A DNA stretch of 42,561 bases from Photorhabdus bodei (GCF_003287735.1 NZ_NSCM01000044.1:541-43101); one strand, 5' to 3'; shown: positions 12,001-18,917, counted from the stretch's first letter. Notes: generated by a model not told the origin, from the letters alone. Translations and numbers: made by a program.

Positions 12001-12128
12001 CATTGTGGTAATTGCCGACGACTGCGGCGGCGTACCGTACTACCTTGCCCGGAAGTTGCAATATCGGCCACGACCATCAACATGTTCCGGGCTTTGTTAA
12101 AGATAATACGATACAGATGCTTGTTCAT
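1..12128 (-). CDS. cdiA: CdiA/FHA-type two-partner-secretion exoprotein (TpsA), C-terminus outside window
   Basis: Giant secreted beta-helical adhesin or contact-dependent inhibition protein. The frame is open from ATG 12128 to the window edge (at least 4042 codons); I checked the frame at many points and saw no break. SD GGAG lies at 12136-12139. Residues 1-67 are an extended signal peptide (MNKHLYRIIFNKARNMLMVVAD, cut after AQA). The TPS domain follows, with NPAGITCNGCGF at about 178-189. Next is a long FHA-1 helix of LTNxxG/NNxxG repeats, including a ~390-residue tandem repeat. A Tyr-rich and a polybasic segment (~2850-2867), a proline-rich 30-residue repeat, a domain reading KRLGDGFYEQRL, and an FHA-2 region complete the visible part. 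The last visible residues, NALSPIFDKEK, match what precedes the pretoxin domain in CdiA proteins. Toxin and immunity gene would lie to the left, outside the window. A pure adhesin or haemolysin is the alternative. Confidence 0.9.
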   Translation of the reverse strand, partial: MNKHLYRIIFNKARNMLMVVADIATSGQGSTVRRRSRRQLPQCLCRLTALRLSLLLATGCISLTAQANIVADGQAPGNQQPTILNSANGTPQIDIQTPNAAGISRNTYSQFDIDKRGVILNNSHNAVQTQLGGMVAGNPWLAKAEAKIILNEVNSINASKLNGWIEVAGQKADVIIANPAGITCNGCGFINAHRATLTTGQAMMEKGRLKGFDIERGEVRIEELGIDSSQQNYTEIIARSVVINGKLHAKDLKITTGRNIVDAAHQNIKKKSTDGSKNPSFTLDVAALGGMYANKIVLVGTEFGVGVRNVGHIGAIAGEVRLTVDGRIENSGTIAARSHTTIKAESIQSAKGSILAAGIDDKGKATLPGSLTLTAKQQIQANGQNLATNTLEAQSKKIDLSGSQTSANNIQLTASQQEISTANATVTADRFTAKAPGQFNNDGGTLVARKINLTTPDLSNKQGKINQTGNEELVLNTQTVNNHSGTILNEGKRLTLTTRNLDNSHGKIANNGNDLNLIVHEKADNTEGGTIQLAGKGKLSLNTHQWIGDGGKLLSNGELEIQAHNLQLNKKAVTTADKITIKADILSHQSGVMQQQSKDKMSLTAKTLNNQNGEIQSNGNLKIDATTLDNSKGKIAATGGSTELIIGKNIENVDGRIEAKTTLTTKSQALNNHQGSLLAQQIDSQTKGHKFTNTAGQVIAQEKLTLNSGELDNTSGLLQSGNDMIVNTHGQKLTNTKDTKNGDEKEIKKGTILSTGNLELRTGDINNTAGIISAKGKTTLNAGHVDNTDGQLLSQQMAELTTQALNNTRGQIQSESSLLLDTQNQALTNTDSGKTGGIIAKDSLRISSGKLTNDSGVILGHGIHINTHEQRLSNQKGTIESKKNLQLDSGELDSTSGQIKSDGNMTLDTHGKKLTTAKSSDTSGVTSKGTLTLKTGEIDNHDGTITGTGTTTITGGELHNQRGKLVSQTSSLTLTVNNTDNSGGLLQSAGDLTLDTQGGLLTSTNSGKDRGIISIGNMKLTTQGVNNDAGLIHAGKNLTLDGQKGTITNRNSQPHQGIRSSGDLTLTASAIDNHQGSVEADKQLTVTSGTVDNTGGLLKSSTTLSLNTQGQKLINTQSGEKRGIRSGSDLILDAGEIDNTAGVIDSQGETTLTSQNLNNTSGKILSRKKADLTTQTVNNQSGQIQSATRLKLDTQQHELTNTDSGKNGGIIAEEALELTTGKLINDRGSIRGGETHINTHQQALNNVAGTITSKKNLKLDSGELNSTGGRIESTGDMTLDTHGEKLTTAKSGDTGGVISTGTLMLTTGEIDNQDGFIKGRGTTTVTGGELKNQGGTLASETSTLTLTVKKTDNSGGLLKSAGDLTLDTQGELLTNLNSGKTGGIIGAGNVKLTAQGINNEAGWIHADKNLTLDGQQGKITNRNSQPIQGISSLGELTITAGTIDNQQGRVIADKQLNVTSTGTVDNTNGKMLSQNQQLELNTGELNNAGGLLQSNTTLSLNTHGQKLINTQSGDDLGILSGSDLTLEAGEIDNTAGKIDSQGKTTLTSQNLNNTDGKILSKGKADLTTQAFNNQRGLIQSATRLRLDTQQHELTSTGGNIVAEDALELTTGKLINDHGDIRGNETRINTHQQALNNVAGTIFSKKNLQLDSGELNSTGGRIESTGDITLDTHGKKLTTAKSGKTGGVISKGTLTLTTGEIDNQDGVIIGRGTTTVTGGELKNQGGTLASETSTLTLTVKKTDNSNGLLQSEGDLTLDTQGELLTNLNSGKTGGIIGTGNVKLTAQGINNEAGLIRADKNLTLDGQQGKITNRNSQPEQGLSSKGELTITADTIDNQQGRIISDKRLNVTSTGTVDNTSGKMVSQHQQLELNTGELNNAGGLLQSHTTLSLNTHGQKLINTQSGDKHGILSGSDLTLEAGEIDNTAGKIDSQGETTLTSQNLNNTDGKIISRKKAELTTQAVNNQHGLIQSSASLKLDTQQQKLTNTDSGELNGILALDGLKLITGELINDLGYIRSDETHIDTHKQTLSNLAGTIFSNKNLRLNSGKLDSTSGLIKSDGNMTLDTHGEKLTNAKSGKTKGVISKGTMTLTTGEIDNQDGAIIGTGATTVTGGELKNQGGTLISEKDALTLSVNQTDNSGGLLQSAGKLTLNTHGHSLTNKNSGDRGGILSQDDMLITSGDLHNQAGMITSRKITTLNTAAMNNTQGTIAGTQQIKLTTQAFNNQQGNVHSDGNLNLNTQGQRLDNTGDKDKSGEFSARGDLTLDIGELNNDSSFIAADGKTKITSTTLTNKKGLIAGNSGLDIHSQTLTNSNGSLKSAKTVNIDTNGQRLDNQHGRIIGDDNTTVTSGKLNNQHGHIQGKKLTINTGQADTDNQDGKLLSTDTMSLNTLQLDNRRGQVNAVGDTTIDAQKQTNNTGGLIHSNQQLTLKTAEFINRETNHPDQGTEAQDLIIEAQQVDNTQGALRGVNRLQAIINQSLKNEQGLVSSGKQLTIEDKAQKLTVNNQQGTLIGSEKVNIKANALSGDGQTLSQGDMEVKLKQDFHNTGNIAADGKLSLETDGNIINDSTIKAGQTLHLGAQNLTNTQTAEISAKQTEVNVRNTLTNTGLIDGELTHLTTKVLDNTGTGRIYGDQIALKTGTLNNTAKDGKAAVIAARDQLDIGTGTLNNSDHALIYSVGDMRIGGQLDENLTATSLAGMLDNDAATIEAGGNLRIDAAIIKNTNKGLVTQIVETEKSQHHEAVLSGHTTRYDWSQVDTSYRNRYGIRDAIMPDGSRDNEFYEYQYTRTVTETQIKENNPGKILAGGNMTINSTMLTNNDSQIIAGGILGGDIDELHNNATKGERITADEGSEIRWYPKKKKRRLRKSKRSQGKDWSDYRPAPIIETIDLKALAWQGNTRPNSTDITIGDRQTSRVQSAPTGINLTPRMAEAGEVTFTNATINAITLPNRDIPTDRPLLSPTGQQTEQILSSGTVALPNRDALTEHPILSPTGQQTEQVLSSGAVALPNRDALTEHPVLPPAQQTERVLPPVTVTLPNSGTLDDRPLVLPTGQQFELTLPSDNVKGQSVDPLIRIVAPDTRLPNNSLFVVQPGSDSHYLVETDPKFTQYKKWLGTDYMQQQLTHDPVLAHKRLGDGFYEQRLVRDQITQLTGQRYLAGHNNDETQFKALMEAGVAFSKRQQLTPGIALSPSQMALLTSDIIWLTNRTVTLPNGTTQVVTVPQVYARVNKGDLTGDGALLSGKNVTINSRGDITNSGAISGREITKLTASNLTNSGFIQSGKVDLTARQDITNLGGQIRGRDHVSALANRDITSASTLRGEGADRWLDRPAGIYVQNDNGTLSLKALNNIRLTASEVNNAGKDGQTEITAGLDLTLDTLRTHRTENSDWGSDNYRHLTQERDTGSQITTAGNLALRAGNNLNATAANVSAGQQLTAQAGNNITLDAGTASSDLVEHSKQTSKGLLSKSSVETHDEVHERRAQSTTLSGDSVTVQAGNDLNIIGSNVAGTQDVNLAAGNQLTITTADEARHETHFKQEKKSGLMGTGGIGFSVGKASQKSTTDIDSNLNKGSTVGSSQGSVTFSAGKQLNIHGSDVVAGRDTQLSGQNINITSAENSHTAVTKTEQKQSGLTVALSGTAGGALNSAVQTVQAANNESDSRIKALQGTKAALSGVQAVQAARLADAKGGDDKANNNLVGVNLSYGSQSSRSEQKQHQTTQQGSSLMTGDNLTLTASGTPDQNGDIRIQGGQLQAGKDLQLNASRDIQLSSSQNTEQTTGKNSSRGSSLGVGFTAGPGGTGINLSASVNHGKGRESGNGVSHNETTLDAGQTVTLNAGRDATLKGAQVSGEQITADVKRHLTLSSEQDSNRYDMKQQNVSAGISATVGPQPSGSLNLSASRDKIHSNFDSVQEQTGLFAGKGGYQVKVGEHTQLDGAVIASTADKDKNTLDTGTLGFGDIKNKADFKTEHHSVSISTGGSAGGMFLSNLAANTLGGANREGHAQSTTHAAVSDGTLIIRDKDNQQQDITTLSRDTDHANNALSPIFDKEK
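2960..3330 (-). repeat. 90-bp in-frame proline-rich tandem repeat in the TpsA gene
   Basis: About four copies of a unit encoding LPNRDALTEHPILSPTGQQ-type sequence plus a short variable tail (30 residues). Copy starts are recognisable at 3004, 3091, 3181 and 3271, so the period is 90 bp, with 87 bp for the most diverged copy. The two middle copies are almost identical in DNA, which suggests recent duplication or homogenisation. The unit lies between the polybasic segment and the FHA-2 side of the protein and looks like a flexible linker. Confidence 0.85.
5608..9770 (-). repeat. ~1170-bp (390-residue) tandem repeat in the FHA-1 region of the TpsA gene
   Basis: Matching landmarks recur at a spacing of exactly 1170 bp: 6571 with 7741, 6787 with 7957, and 7243 with 8413. 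The block starting near 5608 is a more diverged first copy. The copy starting near 7948 is shortened by 54 bp (18 residues), so its landmark at 7975 recurs at 9091. A partial copy continues to about 9770. All steps are multiples of three, so the frame is kept. Each unit itself consists of shorter beta-helix repeats of the LTTGEIDNQDG and LDTHGEKLTT type. Confidence 0.85.
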
Positions 12129-12187
12129 TGTTTTTCTCCACTAACACTTTTTATCTGCGATAATTTTGGCTGCGTTGTTATTTTGAG

Positions 12188-13852
12188 TTAGTACTGCCAG
12201 TACAAACTGAATCCAGTTGTGACTGATGAGGTTTGAAAGCCATCCGGTTTGGATAGCGGGATACCGGCAAACAGGTCATAGCTCACGCCTTTAAGAGTGC
12301 CGCGATAGCCTAGAACGCCGCCCGCTAGGTGTTTTCCCAGGCGTTGCTCATTTCCCGGCCCACCGATTTCGCCATAATCCACGCCCATATATAGGGATTG
12401 ACCATTCAGTGGCGTTTGCCATTCCAGTTCGTTACGGCTGTACCAACCATGATCTCCATTTAGCGTGCGTTCGCCGTCAAATCCGCGTACGGTCCAGCGG
12501 TTGCCAATTGAAAATTGATCCTGTGGCGTCAACGTTCTGGCGCTTATTTGGCGCAGGTACTGGGTTTTGTAGATGAATGGCTGAGAAAATAGGGTAAATG
12601 GTGCCGAAAGTGCCGCGGAAAACTGGGTTGTTTTAAGTAAGGCAGTGGCTTCACCACGGACCTCTTCTGGTGCGGGCTGAGCTCCAAACCAGCGTGTTCC
12701 CTGTTGGTAGGTCACTCCGGTATCCAAGGTCGCACTACCGATATAGTGACGATGAGATAATCCCAATTTCCAGCCAGCCGTTTCCCGGTGCTGTACGCCG
12801 ATTGCCAGGTCATTAATGAAACTTTTGGATGTGCGACGATAAATTTCGCCGTTAACTGAGGTTTTTTGACTGGCGTTACGATGCAAGATCCGGCTGAGTT
12901 GGACATTCAGGTTTTTGCTTTCGCCACTGTATTTGTCGTCTTTATTTGGCCTGGCTACTGTTTGGTTGTAATCGTAATTACTGGCAGTGATGCCTGCCAT
13001 CCAGTATCCCACTGGTAGGGAGTAGTGGATGGTGTAGTTTTTGCTGCTGCGACCAGAAGGAGAGTGAATATCGCGTCCACCGGAGATATAAAATAGATCA
13101 CTCAACGCAAGAGGATTATCCAGATATAAAGTTAATCCGCCTTGGTAACGCCCGGTAGTTTTAGAACCCGAATCGTCCAGATAGCTAGCTAGTCGCCAAT
13201 GTCTTGACTGACGCCAGTTCAGCACGATATCGCTTTCTCCTAACTGTTCATTTGGTACAATTTCCATGTCAGCTTGAACGGTAGGAAAACGTTGTAAATT
13301 TTCTAATCCCTGCTCAATATCCCGTAAGTCAAGCAGCTCTCCTTCGCGGGGAGGAAATGTGGTTATCCGTTGAATATAATTGCCACTTTCAGCGGTATAG
13401 CGAATATGCCCAATTTTGCCCGGTATGATCATGAGTTTTAATGTCTTGGAATTAAGATCCTGACTGGGAGCTAATACTCTGCTAGTGACATAGCCATGAT
13501 TAATTAACCGGTTTTGTATCCGAGTCATTAATATATTAATCCCCTGGGTGCCCAGACATTGGTTTTCTCCCTGTTGGGCTAAACGTTTTAAAGGTAACCA
13601 GTGAGGAAAATGTTCCGTGCCTTCAAGAACAACATGCGTAATAGGAAAGCAGGGCGTATCGTCAGGAAATTTAGAAGGTACTGCTGTTTCAGGAACAGAC
13701 AGACGAATATCCGCCGGTGGTGGTGTTAATTGAGCTTCCAGTGCTTTCTGTCGTTCTTGTTGATGAATGAGTTGCTGATCTGAAATTTCGGCGGCTTTAA
13801 CATCGGTAGTAACAATAAGAAAACTAGTAAAAATAATAATCTTTTTTTTCAT
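12188..13852 (-). CDS. cdiB: TpsB outer-membrane transporter (CdiB/FhaC/ShlB family)
   Basis: Sixteen-stranded-barrel Omp85-superfamily pore that exports the TpsA partner across the outer membrane. With start ATG 13852 the product has 554 residues and a clear signal peptide (MKKKIIIFTSFLIVTTDVKA, then AE). A start at 13879 would add nine residues and spoil the signal; neither start has a strong SD. After the signal come a Gln-rich plug-helix/linker segment, two POTRA-like domains (~residues 45-200) and the barrel. The family motif VRGFDGERTLNGD lies near residue 455, GVDYGEIGG follows, and the C-terminus FSLYWQY is a typical barrel-assembly signal ending in an aromatic residue. It lies 59 bp upstream of the exoprotein gene, the usual B-A operon order. 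Confidence 0.93.
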   Translation of the reverse strand: MKKKIIIFTSFLIVTTDVKAAEISDQQLIHQQERQKALEAQLTPPPADIRLSVPETAVPSKFPDDTPCFPITHVVLEGTEHFPHWLPLKRLAQQGENQCLGTQGINILMTRIQNRLINHGYVTSRVLAPSQDLNSKTLKLMIIPGKIGHIRYTAESGNYIQRITTFPPREGELLDLRDIEQGLENLQRFPTVQADMEIVPNEQLGESDIVLNWRQSRHWRLASYLDDSGSKTTGRYQGGLTLYLDNPLALSDLFYISGGRDIHSPSGRSSKNYTIHYSLPVGYWMAGITASNYDYNQTVARPNKDDKYSGESKNLNVQLSRILHRNASQKTSVNGEIYRRTSKSFINDLAIGVQHRETAGWKLGLSHRHYIGSATLDTGVTYQQGTRWFGAQPAPEEVRGEATALLKTTQFSAALSAPFTLFSQPFIYKTQYLRQISARTLTPQDQFSIGNRWTVRGFDGERTLNGDHGWYSRNELEWQTPLNGQSLYMGVDYGEIGGPGNEQRLGKHLAGGVLGYRGTLKGVSYDLFAGIPLSKPDGFQTSSVTTGFSLYWQY

Positions 13853-14401
13853 TATTCTTTGGCATCCCGCGCGCTTCATATAATTTTTGGGGCGCTATTA
13901 GTCATGAATTTGACTTAATAATCAATATGTAGATATTACTTAATGCTATAATTGAGAAATATGGATTGTTATAAATTATCAATAAAAACAATTGGATATG
14001 ATTTTTTATAAAATGAGCGATAATAAAAAATACTTTATTAATTAATTGGTTATGTGGGCGTTGCCAGATGCTCTAATTTAATTCTAAATATTGGTAAATA
14101 TGTGATATATGTCACTAAGAATATTATTGTGTAATTGAAGTTAAAGTAACAAAATAAACTATTACTTTGGTTATTAAATAATGGGAGAGCTTGTTTCTTT
14201 CAGTTAAGATTGATGATTTTTTATTAGTTACAGCGTGTTTATTCGGCTATGAAATTTCTTGGCAAAGGAGGCTCTAGCAACAATTAAATGTTCCGAGCCA
14301 TGCCCTAATTCTATCTACGAAGTGACTGAGATAATGGGATGGTAGAAATAACCGCCTCTATTAGTTTAAATATCAAAATGATTTAGTAAGAAATTTTCAT
14401 C
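13853..14401. other. AT-rich spacer upstream of the TPS operon
   Basis: Roughly 550 bp between cdiB and smp, strongly AT-rich apart from a short mixed segment near 14260-14360. It should contain the promoter of the cdiBA operon. I see no convincing gene, RNA or strong terminator in it. Confidence 0.5.
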
Positions 14402-15046
14402 TTATTTCTCTTCTTCTTCATTTGCGCTTGATTTACTGTTGGCTGTCAGTAAATAAGGCGATTGTTGCCATCGACTTGGCGTTAATTGCAATAGGTTATG
14501 TGCCAGAATAAAACCAATTGCTAAAGCGAGTAAAATCATGATCCGGAGTAAGTTAGTCGTGTTATCCACCTGCTTGGACTCGGTTGCCAATTTGTGGGTA
14601 TCTAATGTCAGGCGCAGAAAACCTTTGGGCTCATCTTTTCCTGGGATGGGGACGACTATCTGGTAGTTAAAGTAGCTGCCCGCTTTTTTACCATCCAAAG
14701 ATAGACGATCCCGCACCGAGACGTTCTCTCCACTATGGGCAACCTGTGTTCCATTGTTAAGATAAACACTGGCATCAAGTATGCGGCTGTTTGTCGTTAG
14801 ATGATGCAAATTAGCCAGTATCCGCTCATTATTAAGATCTTTGCTGCCACTCTCCATATAATCAGATAAGCTGAATGCGACTTGTTTTGCCAAGGTTTTT
14901 GCCAATTCCTCAAATTGATCCATCTGGGCTTGTTGGTGAGAACGGCTAAAATAAGAAACACCCTGCATTAGAAATACTAATAAAGCAATGCAAATCAAGA
15001 TGATAGCTGTTTTATGCAGTCGGAATTTTAATTTAGCTTTGATCAT
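14402..15046 (-). CDS. smp: Smp/YtjB inner-membrane protein
   Basis: 214-residue membrane protein of unknown biochemical role, conserved in enterobacteria next to serB. The start is ATG 15046, preceded by GGAAGAG (plus-strand 15052-15058); the longer upstream reading lacks family similarity. One N-terminal membrane helix (~13-31) and a second near 165-190 flank a periplasmic domain that begins with a possible coiled coil (QQAQMDQFEELAKTL). The tail is acidic (NEEEEK). The gene is divergent from serB, as in E. coli, with about 115 bp between the starts. The function cannot be told from sequence. Confidence 0.88.
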   Translation of the reverse strand: MIKAKLKFRLHKTAIILICIALLVFLMQGVSYFSRSHQQAQMDQFEELAKTLAKQVAFSLSDYMESGSKDLNNERILANLHHLTTNSRILDASVYLNNGTQVAHSGENVSVRDRLSLDGKKAGSYFNYQIVVPIPGKDEPKGFLRLTLDTHKLATESKQVDNTTNLLRIMILLALAIGFILAHNLLQLTPSRWQQSPYLLTANSKSSANEEEEK

Positions 15047-15161
15047 AGTTATCTCTTCCAAGCTTTGGTCAACGCAATGTTGCCAGATGCAGTACAGAGA
15101 GGATAGTTTGAAGCACAATTTTTTGCTGTCAAATCATGTGGGATTACAGGAGTAGGGATTA

Positions 15162-16139
15162 ATGTCTAATAACCTGGCTTATCACTATTTGCCGGAAGAG
15201 GTCCATAAGTGGCCGGGATTACCACTTTCGTTAAGTGGTGAAGAAGTTATGCCGTTGGATTACCGAGCGGGTGACAGTGGTTGGTTGATATATGGCCGTG
15301 GCCTGGATAAACAACGTATTAGTAATTTTCAACATCGGCTTGGTGCTGCTATTGTCATCGTTTCTTCATGGCGTATTGATGATTATCAGGTAGTACGTAT
15401 TGCCGGAAATTTGACGGCTCGTATTAAACGGCTAGCTGATGAGTGTCGGTTAGATGTGGTTCCTTTGGGGCAGATCCCACGGTTGCGGTCACCAGGTTTG
15501 CTGGTGATGGATATGGATTCAACAGCAATTCAAATTGAATGTATTGATGAAATTGCTCGTTTGGCTGGCGTAGGTGACAAAGTAGCCGAGATTACCGAGC
15601 GGGCAATGCAAGGAGAGCTGGATTTTTCTGATAGTCTGCGGGAGCGAGTTGCCCAGTTGGCAGGGGCTGATGCTGATATTCTGCGACAGGTTGTAGAAAA
15701 TTTACCACTTATGCCGGGGCTGACCAGTCTGGTGCGTAAGTTACAATCCTTTGATTGGCATGTGGCAATCGCATCGGGTGGTTTTACCTATTTTGCTGAC
15801 CATTTGCGCCAGAATTTACGTTTGGTGGCTGCGGTAGCCAATCAGTTAGAAGTAAAAAATAGTAAGTTGACAGGTAAGGTTATAGGACCAGTTGTTGATG
15901 CTAAATATAAAGCTGCCACATTGGTGAAACTGGCAAAAAAACTGGATATCTCATTGGAGCAAACTGTCGCGATTGGTGACGGCGCTAATGACTTGAAGAT
16001 GATCCGCAAAGCAGGGTTAGGTATTGCTTACCATGCTAAGCCGAAAGTTTATGCACAGTCGAAAGTGACCATCCGTCATGCTGATCTCATGGGAGTATTG
16101 TGTGTGTTAAGTGGCGGTCTTAAACACGAAGAGCGTTAA
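15162..16139 (+). CDS. serB: Phosphoserine phosphatase SerB
   Basis: Last step of serine biosynthesis: hydrolyses O-phosphoserine to serine in the cytosol. 325 residues, close to E. coli SerB (322). The HAD motif I is MDMDST, with the nucleophile Asp at residue 117 and the acid/base Asp at 119; the C-terminal Mg-binding motif is GDGANDLKMI. The N-terminal ~100 residues form the ACT-like regulatory part. The start ATG follows AGGAG with good spacing. The stop codon abuts an ERIC element that separates the gene from radA; serB-radA-nadR is the usual order. Confidence 0.97.
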   Translation: MSNNLAYHYLPEEVHKWPGLPLSLSGEEVMPLDYRAGDSGWLIYGRGLDKQRISNFQHRLGAAIVIVSSWRIDDYQVVRIAGNLTARIKRLADECRLDVVPLGQIPRLRSPGLLVMDMDSTAIQIECIDEIARLAGVGDKVAEITERAMQGELDFSDSLRERVAQLAGADADILRQVVENLPLMPGLTSLVRKLQSFDWHVAIASGGFTYFADHLRQNLRLVAAVANQLEVKNSKLTGKVIGPVVDAKYKAATLVKLAKKLDISLEQTVAIGDGANDLKMIRKAGLGIAYHAKPKVYAQSKVTIRHADLMGVLCVLSGGLKHEER

Positions 16140-16266
16140 TATACCCTATGGATTTCAAGATGCATCGCGACGGCAAGGGAGCGAATCCCCGGGAGCATAG
16201 CTAACGATGTGACCGGGGTGAGTGAGTGCAGCCAACAAAGAGGCAACTTGAAAGATGACGGGTATA
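16140..16266 (+). repeat. ERIC element (between serB and radA)
   Basis: 127-bp imperfect palindrome starting TATACCCTATGGATTT and ending GATGACGGGTATA. It contains the ERIC core (AATCCCCGGGAGCATAG and GTGACCGGGGTGAGTGAG). It starts at the base after the serB stop and ends about 20 bp before the radA start, so any serB-radA transcript carries its hairpin. Confidence 0.93.
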
Positions 16267-16285
16267 GAATCTTTAGGAGTACAGA

Positions 16286-17668
16286 GTGGCGAAAGCAGCA
16301 AAGCGGGCATTTGTCTGTAATGAGTGTGGGGCGGATTATCCGCGCTGGCAGGGGCAATGTAGTGCGTGTCATGCTTGGAATACCATTACGGAGGTGCGCT
16401 TAGCCGCAGCACCTTCCTCCCGTAATGAGCGGTTCAGTGGTTATGCGGGAGATGCTGGTGTCAGCAGGGTTCAGAAATTATCAGAGATCAGTCTGGAAGA
16501 ACTTCCTCGTTTTTCTACGGGATTTAAAGAGTTCGATCGGGTGCTTGGCGGTGGTGTTGTTCCCGGTAGCGCGATTCTGATTGGCGGTAATCCGGGAGCA
16601 GGGAAAAGTACCTTATTGTTGCAGACGATGTGTCAGTTGTCTGCACGGATGAAAACTTTATATGTCACTGGGGAAGAGTCGTTACAACAGGTGGCAATGC
16701 GTGCGCACCGGTTGGGATTGCCGGCTGATAATCTGAATATGTTGTCAGAAACCAGTATTGAACAAATTTGTCTGATTGCGGAGCAGGAGCAGCCAAAGTT
16801 GATGGTGATTGACTCCATTCAAGTGATGCATATGGCGGATATTCAATCTTCGCCGGGGAGTGTCGCTCAGGTCAGAGAGACTGCCGCTTATCTTACTCGG
16901 TTTGCTAAGACTCGTGGTGTTGCCATTGTTATGGTTGGTCATGTGACCAAAGATGGCTCGTTGGCGGGTCCGAAGGTGTTGGAACACTGTATTGACTGTT
17001 CAGTGATGCTTGATGGTGAAGCAGATTCCCGCTTTCGCACTTTACGCAGTCATAAAAATCGGTTTGGGGCCGTTAATGAGCTTGGCGTATTCGCCATGAC
17101 AGAACAAGGATTGCGTGAGGTTAGTAACCCATCAGCGATTTTCCTGAGCCGTGGTGATGAAGTTACCGCTGGCAGTTCTGTCATGGTGGTGTGGGAAGGG
17201 ACTCGTCCTCTGTTGGTAGAGATTCAAGCGCTGGTGGATCATTCTATGATGACCAATCCACGGCGGGTGGCTGTGGGGTTGGAGCAAAACCGGTTGGCTA
17301 TTCTGTTGGCTGTCCTTCATCGCCATGGTGGTTTGCAAATGTCCGATCAGGATGTGTTTGTGAATGTTGTGGGTGGCGTTAAAGTTGCGGAAACCAGCGC
17401 GGATCTCGCTTTACTGCTCTCTTTAGTCTCCAGTTTTCGGGATCGGCCGTTACCCCGTGATTTGGTTGTATTTGGAGAGGTGGGGCTAGCAGGGGAAATC
17501 CGTCCTGTGCCCAGTGGACAGGAGCGCATATCCGAAGCCGCTAAACATGGTTTTAAACGGGCAATAGTGCCTTATGCCAATATGCCGAAAAAAGCGCTGC
17601 CAGGGATGGAAGTTTTTGGTGTGAAAAAGTTGGCGGATGCGTTATCTGTTATGGAAGATTTTGGTTAA
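16286..17668 (+). CDS. radA: DNA repair/recombination ATPase RadA (Sms)
   Basis: RecA-like branch-migration ATPase acting in recombination intermediates. 460 residues, the E. coli length. The start is GTG 16286, preceded by AGGAG at 16276-16280. N-terminal zinc finger with Cys 11, 14, 25 and 28; Walker A GGNPGAGKST at about 100-109; RadA-specific KNRFG motif; C-terminal Lon-like domain. It lies downstream of serB across an ERIC and 13 bp upstream of nadR, so co-transcription with nadR is likely. Confidence 0.97.
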   Translation: MAKAAKRAFVCNECGADYPRWQGQCSACHAWNTITEVRLAAAPSSRNERFSGYAGDAGVSRVQKLSEISLEELPRFSTGFKEFDRVLGGGVVPGSAILIGGNPGAGKSTLLLQTMCQLSARMKTLYVTGEESLQQVAMRAHRLGLPADNLNMLSETSIEQICLIAEQEQPKLMVIDSIQVMHMADIQSSPGSVAQVRETAAYLTRFAKTRGVAIVMVGHVTKDGSLAGPKVLEHCIDCSVMLDGEADSRFRTLRSHKNRFGAVNELGVFAMTEQGLREVSNPSAIFLSRGDEVTAGSSVMVVWEGTRPLLVEIQALVDHSMMTNPRRVAVGLEQNRLAILLAVLHRHGGLQMSDQDVFVNVVGGVKVAETSADLALLLSLVSSFRDRPLPRDLVVFGEVGLAGEIRPVPSGQERISEAAKHGFKRAIVPYANMPKKALPGMEVFGVKKLADALSVMEDFG

Positions 17669-17681
17669 ACAGGGAGGAGAT

Positions 17682-18917
17682 ATGGGGCAATTTGACTACC
17701 TTAAAGAAGCGATTAAACAGACAGGTTATACGTTGCAGCAGGTTGCTGATGCAAGTGGTATGACCAAAGGTTATCTCAGCCAATTAATTAATGACAAAAT
17801 TAAAAGTCCCAGTGCCCAAAAACTGGCTGCTCTCCATCACTATCTGAGGTTGCAATATCCTGTGCAAAATAAAACTGTTGGAGTGGTATTTGGCAAATTC
17901 TATCCATTGCATACTGGGCATATCTATCTGATTCAACGGGCCTGTAGTCAGGTGGATGAGTTGCATATTATCCTTTGCCATGATGAGCTGAGAGATCGGG
18001 AGCTGTTTATGAGCAGTTCCATGTCTCAGCAACCTACGGTGAGTGATCGTCTGCGCTGGTTGCTCCAAACGTTTAAGTATCAGAAAAATATTCATATTCA
18101 CTCTTTTGATGAACAGGGAATTGAGCCCTATCCACATGGTTGGGATGTGTGGAGTGACGGCATGAAAGCCTTTATGTCAAAAAAAGGCATTAATCCAACT
18201 TATATATATTCCAGCGAAACTCAGGATTCTCCCCGATATAAAGAACATTTAGGAATTGAGACAATTCTTATCGATCCACAACGTTCATTTATGAAAATCA
18301 GTGGTCGGCATATTCGCCAAGACCCATTCCGTCATTGGGAATATATTCCTACGGAAGTGAAACCTTTCTTTGTTCGTACCGTAGCGATTCTTGGTGGAGA
18401 GTCCAGTGGTAAATCTACGTTAGTTAACAAATTGGCAAATATTTTTAATACGACAAGTGCTTGGGAATATGGTCGTGATTATGTTTTTTCTCATCTGGGG
18501 GGAGATGAGATGGCGCTACAATATTCGGACTATGACAAGATTGCATTGGGACAAGCCCAATATATTGATTTTGCTGTAAAATATGCGAATAAGGTTACAT
18601 TTATAGATACCGATTTTGTCACTACCCAAGCATTTTGTAAGCGATATGAAGGACGTGAACACCCGTTTGTTCAGGCATTAATTGATGAATATCGATTTGA
18701 TTTGGTCATTCTACTGGAAAACAACACCCCTTGGGTTGCTGACGGTTTGCGTAGCCTTGGCAGCGAGCAGGATCGTAAAGAGTTCCAGCAACTGCTGGAG
18801 GATATGCTGAAAAGTAATAATATTGAATATGTCAATGTGGATTCACCCGATTATGATCAGCGTTTCCTGCGTTGTATTGAACTCATTCAGCAATTTTTAG
18901 CGGCTAATCCTAAATGA
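17682..18917 (+). CDS. nadR: NadR: NAD-biosynthesis regulator, NMN adenylyltransferase and nicotinamide riboside kinase
   Basis: 411 residues (E. coli 410), three domains. Residues 1-60 form a helix-turn-helix repressor domain (SGMTKGYLSQLIND). About 63-230 is the NMN adenylyltransferase domain with GKFYPLHTGHI. About 235-411 is the ribosylnicotinamide kinase with Walker A GGESSGKST. The start ATG 17682 follows GGGAGGA. It represses NAD-synthesis genes and salvages nicotinamide riboside. The gene lies just after radA, as in E. coli. It is followed by an AT-rich spacer with no obvious terminator. Confidence 0.97.
   Translation: MGQFDYLKEAIKQTGYTLQQVADASGMTKGYLSQLINDKIKSPSAQKLAALHHYLRLQYPVQNKTVGVVFGKFYPLHTGHIYLIQRACSQVDELHIILCHDELRDRELFMSSSMSQQPTVSDRLRWLLQTFKYQKNIHIHSFDEQGIEPYPHGWDVWSDGMKAFMSKKGINPTYIYSSETQDSPRYKEHLGIETILIDPQRSFMKISGRHIRQDPFRHWEYIPTEVKPFFVRTVAILGGESSGKSTLVNKLANIFNTTSAWEYGRDYVFSHLGGDEMALQYSDYDKIALGQAQYIDFAVKYANKVTFIDTDFVTTQAFCKRYEGREHPFVQALIDEYRFDLVILLENNTPWVADGLRSLGSEQDRKEFQQLLEDMLKSNNIEYVNVDSPDYDQRFLRCIELIQQFLAANPK

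Noticed and set aside
14260..14360. GGCTC/GAGCC inverted repeat in the smp-cdiB spacer as a terminator
   Set aside because: The stem is only 5 bp, the loop is long and no T-run follows.
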